Shown one piece after another: positions 45,411 to 50,903 of a DNA stretch of 50,903 nucleotides. The stretch spans positions 1-50,903 of the forward strand of contig QCKZ01000004.1 in assembly GCA_003214975.1 (NCBI GenBank), given 5' to 3'. Within the stretch, counting starts at the first letter, position 1. Each line of letters starts with the position of its first letter. Made by a program: the position numbers and the translations under genes. This DNA is from Prochlorococcus sp. AG-412-C21 (lineage in GTDB: Bacteria; Cyanobacteriota; Cyanobacteriia; PCC-6307; Cyanobiaceae). Below the pieces are notes generated by a model. That model had not been told where the DNA came from, ran no database searches, and saw only the letters and a list, made by a program, of their open reading frames with translations.

Positions 45411-46237
45411 TGGTTAATAAATTTTGGTTTGAAGCCAAAAAAATAAATTGTTTTAAGAATGGTTATAGAGTAATTAAAAATTTAGACTTAAAAATATCCT
45501 ATTCTGAGAATTTAATATTAATTGGACCAAATGGTTCAGGTAAATCATCATTAATAGAAGTAATTAATAGAAACATATATCCAGTAGTGGCTAATCAATC
45601 AACACTGAAAATATTTGATAAAGAACTTATAAATTTATGGGAACTAAGAAAAAGAATAAGTACCGTAAATAATGATATTAAAAATAGAATAAATCCAAAT
45701 CTACAAGTTTTTGATTTAATTTTAAGTGGACTATATGGTAAATATTGTTATATATCAAATAAATCAGCAAGAGATTATTCTAACGTTGAAAGTCTTATGG
45801 AAAAGATGAATATATCAAGTTTATCTAAAAAATATTTTTCCTATTTATCAGATGGAGAAAAACAAATTTCTCTTATTGCCAGAGCGTTAATTAAAAAACC
45901 AGATATATTAATCTTAGATGAACCAATTGCAAATTTAGATTATAAATCAAAGTTTTTTGTAATTGATAAGATTAATGAATTAACAAAATCAAATACAAAA
46001 ATTTTCTGTGTAACACACGATATTTCAATGATTACAAAAATTTATGACCGAGTAATAATGCTAAAGGAGGGGAGGATAATCGCTGATGGCAATCAAAAGA
46101 AGATTATAAATAGTGAAAATCTTAAAAAGTTATATGGTATTGATGTAGAAGTAATTGAAAATAATGGATTTTGGATTGTGAAAAGATTATCTAATAATAA
46201 TCAGAAAAATAGCTATAGCAATAGCAAGAAAAATTAA
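45410..46237 (+). CDS. Orphan ABC ATPase
   Basis: 275 residues, GTG start. Walker A GPNGSGKSS (39-47), signature LSDGE (146-150, Asp for the first Gly), Walker B ILILDEPIANLD (166-177), H-loop VTHDIS. No permease is nearby. The domain order resembles the YlmA/ModF group of stand-alone ATPases, and the C-terminal 25 residues are Asn/Lys/Ser-rich. The 3' end overlaps a convergent zinc-ribbon gene by about 50 bases. Substrate or target unknown. Confidence 0.85.
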   Translation: MVNKFWFEAKKINCFKNGYRVIKNLDLKISYSENLILIGPNGSGKSSLIEVINRNIYPVVANQSTLKIFDKELINLWELRKRISTVNNDIKNRINPNLQVFDLILSGLYGKYCYISNKSARDYSNVESLMEKMNISSLSKKYFSYLSDGEKQISLIARALIKKPDILILDEPIANLDYKSKFFVIDKINELTKSNTKIFCVTHDISMITKIYDRVIMLKEGRIIADGNQKKIINSENLKKLYGIDVEVIENNGFWIVKRLSNNNQKNSYSNSKKN

Positions 46238-46381
46238 ATTTTTATTATTAAACAATGAATATGATTTTTTTCTAAATGAAGATGATCCACATTTAGAGCA
46301 CACTATCTTACCTCCTAAAGATCGATCTGAAACGAATGAAGCACTTCCACAATTGAGACAGAATTTATTTACACTCATCAC
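46187..46381 (-). CDS. Zinc-ribbon membrane peptide
   Basis: 64 residues. Two CxxC pairs (FCLNCGS and VCSKCGSSSF) spaced 18 residues apart form a zinc ribbon at the N-terminus, followed by a single membrane span (LIFLAIAIAIFLIIIR) at the C-terminus. Function unknown; could be a redox or metal-sensing membrane tail-anchored protein. Its last 17 codons run antisense to the end of the ABC ATPase gene. It starts 75 bases from the first Fur-type box. Confidence 0.7.
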   Translation of the reverse strand: MMSVNKFCLNCGSASFVSDRSLGGKIVCSKCGSSSFRKKSYSLFNNKNLIFLAIAIAIFLIIIR

Positions 46382-46455
46382 TAAAAAATTTAAAGATTTC
46401 TATTCAAATTATATTGCTTAAAACTTATGTTAAGAAAAACTTCAAAACATACATT

Positions 46456-46474
46456 GATAATGAGAATCTATTGC
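46456..46474. promoter_or_regulatory. Fur-type box 1
   Basis: GATAATGAGAATCTATTGC matches 14 of 19 bases of the classic Fur box GATAATGATAATCATTATC. Lies 75 bases before the zinc-ribbon start and 55 before the crp-like gene. Confidence 0.55.
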
Positions 46475-46490
46475 AATAAGTAATTAATTA

Positions 46491-46496
46491 TATAAT
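46491..46496 (+). promoter_or_regulatory. Candidate -10 TATAAT of the crp-like gene
   Basis: Perfect TATAAT, five bases before Fur-type box 2, so a transcript would start inside that box about 25 bases before the ATG. No good -35 is evident. Confidence 0.4.
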
Positions 46497-46500
46497 AATT

Positions 46501-46519
46501 GATAATAATTCTCATTATC
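46501..46519. promoter_or_regulatory. Fur-type box 2
   Basis: GATAATAATTCTCATTATC matches 16 of 19 consensus bases and is strongly palindromic. It ends nine bases before the ATG of the crp-like gene and covers the expected start of transcription, so Fur with iron should shut the gene off. Confidence 0.75.
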
Positions 46520-46528
46520 AATGGTTAA

Positions 46529-47116
46529 ATGAATTTCCATAGTTATGGAATATCTCCATCAAAAACAGTAAGGATAATAACTGGGCAGTCCGTTTTAATA
46601 GATCCTTCATCAAGGCCAAAGGGAACCTGCCTAGAAGTTGAGAGTGGAATTGCTAGGGTATATTGCCCCTGTGAAGAAACTGAAGGTATGACACTTGCAT
46701 TCTTACAATCAGGAGATCAATTAAGAACTGACCTTTTATGTAGCGAGGGTGTCTGTGTTGAAGCCTTAACAGATTTATCTTTTCATAGCAATGTGAATAT
46801 TGACGATAATATTGGTTTCGATGCAGTAAATGAATGGACTTTGCAACTCCTTAGGATTAGACACTTGGGCAATGCAGAACAAAGATTACAAGCTTTATTT
46901 TCAATACTAGTAAATCGTTTAGGGAGAAGATGTGGTCAATGGTGTGAGTTACCCTTTAGGTTAACTCATGAAAGGATAGGTGAATTAATAGGTTCAACTC
47001 GCGTGACATCAACAAGATTAATTTCTAAATTAAGATCATCTGAATTATTAATAGCTCCAATTGGGACTCAAACGGTAAGTGTTGCGCCTTCTTTTATTGA
47101 AACATCACCACTATAG
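46529..47116 (+). CDS. Crp/Fnr-family transcription regulator
   Basis: 195 residues. The first 110 form a shortened cyclic-nucleotide-binding-like barrel (SVLIDPSSRPKGTCLEVESG, GDQLRTDLL) without a complete phosphate-binding cassette, so it probably does not bind cAMP. The C-terminal HTH reads LTHERIGELIGSTRVTSTRL (about 147-166). Cys42-C and other Cys (CPCEETEG, LCSEGVC, RCGQWC) could sense redox or iron. Two Fur-type boxes precede it. Placed by the iron genes ftn and futC, so it is a likely iron-stress regulator. Confidence 0.85.
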   Translation: MNFHSYGISPSKTVRIITGQSVLIDPSSRPKGTCLEVESGIARVYCPCEETEGMTLAFLQSGDQLRTDLLCSEGVCVEALTDLSFHSNVNIDDNIGFDAVNEWTLQLLRIRHLGNAEQRLQALFSILVNRLGRRCGQWCELPFRLTHERIGELIGSTRVTSTRLISKLRSSELLIAPIGTQTVSVAPSFIETSPL

Positions 47117-47120
47117 AAAC

Positions 47121-47411
47121 ATGAAGGAATCGCAATCAATAACCAACAACCTATTAATGGAAGTTGATGTATTATCTAATAGGCTCAGAAACATAAAGCA
47201 ATCTTTCAAAACTACTCATAATGAAGCATTGAAAGAAAGGTTATTTTCTGAAAACAAAAATATTTTTAAAAGAGTAAGTGAGATTTCTAAAATAGCTAAG
47301 CTTTTAAATAAAAAATCCAATGAAAAAATAAACTTTTCTAATTTACTTGTTGAAATAACCAAAAGGACATTGAATGAAAATAAATTTGAAAGTAATTTAT
47401 TTTTTCTTTAA
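47121..47411 (+). CDS. 96-residue helical protein, unknown
   Basis: Start ATG five bases after the crp-like stop (an upstream in-frame TTG lies inside that gene and is not used). Lys/Asn-rich, wholly helical, with heptad-like Leu spacing (LLMEVDVLSNRLRNIKQSF, VSEISKIAKLLNKK), so probably a coiled coil. Convergent with ferritin and overlapping it by 15 bases. Co-transcribed with the regulator; function unknown. Confidence 0.65.
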   Translation: MKESQSITNNLLMEVDVLSNRLRNIKQSFKTTHNEALKERLFSENKNIFKRVSEISKIAKLLNKKSNEKINFSNLLVEITKRTLNENKFESNLFFL

Positions 47412-47951
47412 ATCACTATCTATCAATAAGATTGCAGAAGGTTGATTAGACGCAAACTTAACTTTGCCTAGTATGTTTGCAAATTCATCTTCTGATTTTG
47501 TTTGAGCATCTATGATTGGATCTAAAAATACGTTGGTTCTTGTATCTGAAATTCTTTCTGAAATGGAATAAAGTTGTTGTAAAGATGAAGTTAAATCAGC
47601 CTCCATGTTGAAAGAATAAGAAATTAAATCCTCAATCGAATCCCATGTTTGAACTGGTGCAGGAAGTTCATCTAATTTTACGCTTTGTCCTCTTGCAATT
47701 AAGTAATCTGCAAATTTTTGGGCATGTTCCATTTCGCCTTTTGATTCGCTTAGGAAATGTGAGGCAAAACCATTTAGATCACGCTCTTGAAACCAGAGAT
47801 ATATAGAAAAATATTGAACATTGGCATATCTTTCCATTGTTAGATGTTCAAAAATATTAAACAATAAACTGTTGTCCATTGGCTGTGCAACAGCTCTACC
47901 AGATGGTCCAAAATTAATTAATTTCTTTGTCTTTAAATTATTTTCTTTCAT
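47397..47951 (-). CDS. ftn: Ferritin
   Basis: 184-residue iron-storage protein. The ferroxidase site is read as Glu40 (TMERYANVQYF), Glu73 and His76 (KGEMEHAQKF), with later acidic residues in EDEFANILGK. An N-terminal extension of about 20 residues precedes the four-helix bundle. Marine picocyanobacterial ferritins are known to be structurally normal 24-mers. A Fur-type box about 85 bases upstream fits iron control. Confidence 0.95.
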   Translation of the reverse strand: MKENNLKTKKLINFGPSGRAVAQPMDNSLLFNIFEHLTMERYANVQYFSIYLWFQERDLNGFASHFLSESKGEMEHAQKFADYLIARGQSVKLDELPAPVQTWDSIEDLISYSFNMEADLTSSLQQLYSISERISDTRTNVFLDPIIDAQTKSEDEFANILGKVKFASNQPSAILLIDSDLKKK

Positions 47952-48036
47952 TATTCAATATTTGAACTATATAAATAATACAACATTTTGTATAAATTAG
48001 TAATTAATTAATCCTTTAAATTAATTTAAATAATAT

Positions 48037-48055
48037 GATAATGAAAATCAGTCTC
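48037..48055. promoter_or_regulatory. Fur-type box 3, between ferritin and a Cys/Lys peptide
   Basis: GATAATGAAAATCAGTCTC, 16 of 19 bases of the Fur consensus. Lies 85 bases upstream of ftn and ten bases before the ATG of a rightward 40-residue gene, so it can serve both. Confidence 0.6.
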
Positions 48056-48065
48056 AATACTATAA

Positions 48066-48188
48066 ATGAATTTAGACTACAGTTTTTCTGAACTGCTATT
48101 AACTAATAAAATATATTTAAGTAAAAAAAAGAAATGTAAAAAGAAAAAATGCTCTAATTGGAAGGGTGGGAAGTGTAATTGCCTATAA
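48066..48188 (+). CDS. 40-residue Cys/Lys-rich micropeptide, undescribed
   Basis: ATG to TAA. A short helical start MNLDYSFSELLLTNKIYLS is followed by a basic cluster and four cysteines in C-X4-C-X7-C-X-C (KKCKKKKCSNWK, GGKCNCL). The pattern suggests metal or Fe-S binding, or nucleic-acid contact through the Lys block. A Fur-type box ends ten bases before the ATG, a possible -10 is in front of it, and the gene lies between ferritin and an iron-transport ATPase. No Shine-Dalgarno is apparent. I do not recognise a family. Confidence 0.55.
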   Translation: MNLDYSFSELLLTNKIYLSKKKKCKKKKCSNWKGGKCNCL

Positions 48189-48196
48189 AAAGAATC

Positions 48197-49255
48197 TTAA
48201 AAATATACCTTATGTGCTCCAGGATATAAAAAATAATAACTATTTTTATTTATAGAAAGAGAACATTTATCACCATTATTTAGGAGATTATTAATATTAG
48301 TTCTAACTCTCAAAATGTTTTCATTAATAGATACTTTATAGATAAGAAATTCTCCAAGAAATTCTTTGGATATTACATTCGCATTTCCAGATTCTGATTT
48401 TTTAATTGAAATAAATTTAGGCGAAATTGACATGCTTTTAATATTTGCACTATTTAATAATCCTGAAATATTTATTTCACCTAAACAAGACATATATGAA
48501 TTATCTTTTTTTTGGAGATTAAGAATATTATTTCCCAAAATAAAACTACTAACAAATATAGTCTTGGGATTATTTAGAAGATTTATTGGTGTATCAACTT
48601 GATGTATCTTACCTTCATTCATAACTGCAACTTTATCGCAAATTGACATGGCTTCTTCAGGATCATGAGTAACCATTAGTCCACTTGCATTGCAACCTTT
48701 AAGAATATTTGGAAGTTCGCTTCTTAATTTAAGTTTGACGTGCATATCAAGACTACAAAAGGGTTCATCCAATAGAATAAAATTTGTACCTGGAGCAAGA
48801 GCCCTTGCAATTGCAAGTCTTTGTTTTTGACCTCCAGACAATTCGTGTGGGTACCTTCCAACAAAACTATCAAGACCTACAATATTTAATAAGTAATCAA
48901 CTCTGGATCTATTTCTTTTGTTTTTCAAACCAAACATTACATTTTCAATTACAGTTAAGTGAGGAAATAGTGCATAATCTTGAAAAACCATACCAATATT
49001 TCTTTTCTCAGGACTAATAATTCTATTACTACTTGAAATTTCCCTGTCATTTAAGGAAATTCTTCCTTTAGAAGGATTTTCGAACCCTGCTATCAATCTC
49101 AAAAGTGTGGTCTTTCCGCAACCAGAAGGACCAAGTAAACCTAGTAATTTACCACTTTCAATTTTCAGGTTAATTGCATTTAATATCCAATTTGAATATT
49201 CTTGCCTATCATATTTATGATGCAAATCATCAATTATTAACGCATCATTTTTCAC
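48197..49255 (-). CDS. futC: Iron(III) ABC transporter ATPase, FutC/FbpC type
   Basis: 352 residues: Walker A GPSGCGKTTLLRL (about 43-55), signature LSGGQKQRLAIARAL, Walker B FILLDEPFCSLD, H-loop VTHDPEEAM, then a C-terminal regulatory domain (about 240-352) of TOBE type. Specificity is inferred from the FbpC-like length and the ferritin/Crp neighbourhood. Substrate-binding protein and permease are outside the window. Divergent from nth. Confidence 0.88.
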   Translation of the reverse strand: MKNDALIIDDLHHKYDRQEYSNWILNAINLKIESGKLLGLLGPSGCGKTTLLRLIAGFENPSKGRISLNDREISSSNRIISPEKRNIGMVFQDYALFPHLTVIENVMFGLKNKRNRSRVDYLLNIVGLDSFVGRYPHELSGGQKQRLAIARALAPGTNFILLDEPFCSLDMHVKLKLRSELPNILKGCNASGLMVTHDPEEAMSICDKVAVMNEGKIHQVDTPINLLNNPKTIFVSSFILGNNILNLQKKDNSYMSCLGEINISGLLNSANIKSMSISPKFISIKKSESGNANVISKEFLGEFLIYKVSINENILRVRTNINNLLNNGDKCSLSINKNSYYFLYPGAHKVYF

Positions 49256-49352
49256 AAAATACTTCTTCTTTAAATATATTAAATTAGCAGAAAATATTCT
49301 TCTAAAAATATCTCTTGTATAATTTTATACACCAATCAATCTATCAAATTTA

Positions 49353-50006
49353 ATGAGAAAGGCTGAAAGAGCAGAAATAATACTCAAGGAACTCAAAAAG
49401 TTATATCCATCACCTCCAATCCCTCTTGATCATACAAATGCTTATACACTTCTTATAGCGGTAGTATTAAGTGCTCAATCAACAGATAAGAAAGTAAATG
49501 AATTAACAAAGAGCTTATTTAAGGCTGCAGATAATCCAGAAAAGATGGTAAAACTTGGTATAAGTGGCATATATGAATACATAAAATATTTAGGTCTATC
49601 TAATCAAAAATCAAAGAACATTTATAACCTATCAAGACTCTTGATTGAAAAACATAAGAGTAGAGTTCCAGATACCTTTGAAAAGCTTGAATCTCTTCCT
49701 GGAGTAGGTCATAAAACAGCATCAGTTATAATGTCTCAAGTTTTTAAAATCCCCTCATTCCCTGTTGATACTCACATACACAGGTTGTCACAAAGATGGG
49801 GTCTAAGTAATGGAGATAGTGTAATTAAAACAGAAAAGGACCTAAAAAATATATTTCCTATTAATGAATGGAATAACTTACATTTGCAAATAATCTTTTA
49901 TGGCAGAGAATACTGCACTGCTAGAGGTTGTGATGGAACAAAATGTTATTTATGCAGAACACTTTATCCCAACAGAAAAAAGAAATTCATATGTAAAAAA
50001 CCCTAA
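49353..50006 (+). CDS. nth: Endonuclease III-type DNA glycosylase
   Basis: 217 residues. Helix-hairpin-helix with catalytic Lys (LESLPGVGHKTASVIMSQVF, about 110-129) and Asp in FPVDTHIHRLSQRWGL. Removes oxidised pyrimidines. At the C-terminus the four Cys are spaced C188-X4-C193-X4-C198-X2-C201 (then Cys214), unlike the C-X6-C-X2-C-X5-C of E. coli Nth, so the [4Fe-4S] cluster may be altered or absent. Divergent from futC. Confidence 0.93.
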   Translation: MRKAERAEIILKELKKLYPSPPIPLDHTNAYTLLIAVVLSAQSTDKKVNELTKSLFKAADNPEKMVKLGISGIYEYIKYLGLSNQKSKNIYNLSRLLIEKHKSRVPDTFEKLESLPGVGHKTASVIMSQVFKIPSFPVDTHIHRLSQRWGLSNGDSVIKTEKDLKNIFPINEWNNLHLQIIFYGREYCTARGCDGTKCYLCRTLYPNRKKKFICKKP

Positions 50007-50040
50007 AAATTTAATATAATTAATAAATTAGTTTTTAATT

Positions 50041-50700
50041 ATGAAAATAGCAATTACTGGTGCATCGGGAAAAACAGGTTATAGAATTTCTGAAGAGGCA
50101 ATTAAAAAAGGATTTAAAATAAAACAAATTATAAGAAAGAACTCAAAAGTTTCTGAAGAACTAAAGAGTTTAGAAACTCTTAGAGTTTCATTAGACAATA
50201 AAGAAGACTTAGATAAAGCTTTAGAAGATGTTGATGCTTTGGTAATTGCCACTGGTGCGAGGCCATCTTTAGACTTAACTGGTCCCGCTAAAGTCGATGC
50301 TTTAGGCGTATTCAGACAATTAGAGAGTTGCAAAAGAGTTGGTATTAAAAGGGTAATTTTAGTTAGTTCTCTTTGTACTGGTAAATTATTTCACCCATTA
50401 AACTTATTTGGTTTAATTCTAATTTGGAAGAAAATAGGTGAAAATTTTCTTCTAAATTCAAATTTAAAATGGACTATTATTAGGCCTGGAGGATTAAAGG
50501 AAAATGAAGATATTAAATCTGAAAATATAAATTATTCAAAGGAGGATACTCAGATTAATGGATCAATCCCAAGAAGATTAGTTGCAAAATGTTGTATAGA
50601 TTCTTTAAGCAATAACGATTCCGTAAATAAAATAATAGAAGTTACCAGCTCAAATAATAATAAAAAGATTTCTTTTAAAAAAGCTATGCAAATGATTTAA
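50041..50700 (+). CDS. NAD(P)-binding atypical short-chain dehydrogenase
   Basis: 219 residues with Rossmann motif ITGASGKTGYRI (about 4-15), VDALVIATGARPS, KRVILVSSLCTG and WTIIRPGGLKENE. Family resembles Tic62/Ycf39-like NAD(P)-binding proteins and flavin reductase-type epimerases of cyanobacteria. No membrane segment. Exact substrate unknown. 34 bases after nth on the same strand. Confidence 0.85.
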   Translation: MKIAITGASGKTGYRISEEAIKKGFKIKQIIRKNSKVSEELKSLETLRVSLDNKEDLDKALEDVDALVIATGARPSLDLTGPAKVDALGVFRQLESCKRVGIKRVILVSSLCTGKLFHPLNLFGLILIWKKIGENFLLNSNLKWTIIRPGGLKENEDIKSENINYSKEDTQINGSIPRRLVAKCCIDSLSNNDSVNKIIEVTSSNNNKKISFKKAMQMI

Positions 50701-50726
50701 AAGATGCAAATATATAAAATAAAACT

Positions 50727-50903
50727 ATGAAAATAAATCCCAAAGTTGACGCATTACAATTAATGCTTGCTGATTTAAGAACAAGAAATGAACCTATAAG
50801 ACATAAAGCGGCGTTTAAAGGTTGTCAACCAGAATTTCAAAGTCTTGTTTCAAGGTTAATAAAGCAGTTAGAAGAAGAATTAATTTCTGAAAAGCTTACT
50901 AAT
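50727..50903 (+). CDS. N-terminal part of a hypothetical protein, cut by the window end
   Basis: 59 codons with no stop: MKINPKVDALQLMLADLRTR, then HKAAFKGCQPEFQSLVSRLI and a Glu-rich helix. Starts 26 bases after the dehydrogenase stop. Not identified from this part. Confidence 0.6.
   Translation, partial: MKINPKVDALQLMLADLRTRNEPIRHKAAFKGCQPEFQSLVSRLIKQLEEELISEKLTN

Overview
The window is AT-rich, densely coded DNA from a marine picocyanobacterium, most likely a high-light-clade Prochlorococcus. The evidence is the very low GC content, tiny intergenic gaps, cyanobacterium-only families (PAM68, DUF1816, DUF1830, DUF3082-like and DUF3288-like proteins), a complete urease/urea-transport block, glucosylglycerate osmolyte genes, and an iron block with ferritin and an Fe3+ ABC ATPase. 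I see no rRNA, CRISPR array, insertion sequence or prophage. One tRNA-Pro(GGG) is present.

Layout. 1-2960: a DUF3082-like membrane protein, ispE and ksgA, then a small gene and rlmH. The last three are interrupted by four single-base homopolymer indels. 3033-5236: an SOS-type cassette of LexA-like box, umuD, umuC and a small HExxH protein. 5253-16945: core replication, translation and RNA genes (dnaG, ruvA, rpsO, dnaE, gatA, rlmB, mrnC) with a DMT exporter and PAM68. 16942-19885: a STAS protein with no standard start codon, then carA, trpD and a DUF3288-like gene. 19966-23941: ABC exporter, msrA, tRNA-Pro and uppP. 24677-29461: glucosylglycerate genes. GpgS reads one way. A GH13_18 phosphorylase, a GpgP-like phosphatase and a glycerate kinase form a tight operon the other way. 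Together they predict a closed loop 3-PGA to glucosylglycerate to glucose-1-phosphate plus glycerate to 3-PGA. 29458-34542: ureDABC and ureEFG, divergent. 34581-39776: urtABCDE behind an NtcA-type box, with a strong hairpin between urtA and urtB.

39780-43830 is an accessory stretch of very small genes, several of them single-membrane-span peptides. It includes a ribbon-helix-helix-like protein flanked by AGTG-N3-CACT palindromes and a small gene with an in-frame stop. 43983-46381 holds a Rieske oxygenase of the PaO/CAO type, a 33-residue membrane peptide and an orphan ABC ATPase in one operon, with a zinc-ribbon gene overlapping from the other strand. 46456-49255 is an iron-response block: two Fur-type boxes before a Crp-family regulator, ferritin, a third Fur-type box shared with an undescribed 40-residue Cys/Lys-rich peptide, and futC-like ATPase. 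The window ends with nth, an NAD(P)-binding protein and a truncated gene.

The candidates for something undescribed are the RHH/palindrome module, the Fur-box Cys/Lys micropeptide, the Rieske/micropeptide/ABC operon and the umuDC-linked HExxH protein. All functional statements rest on motifs and gene context read by eye; no database search was run.
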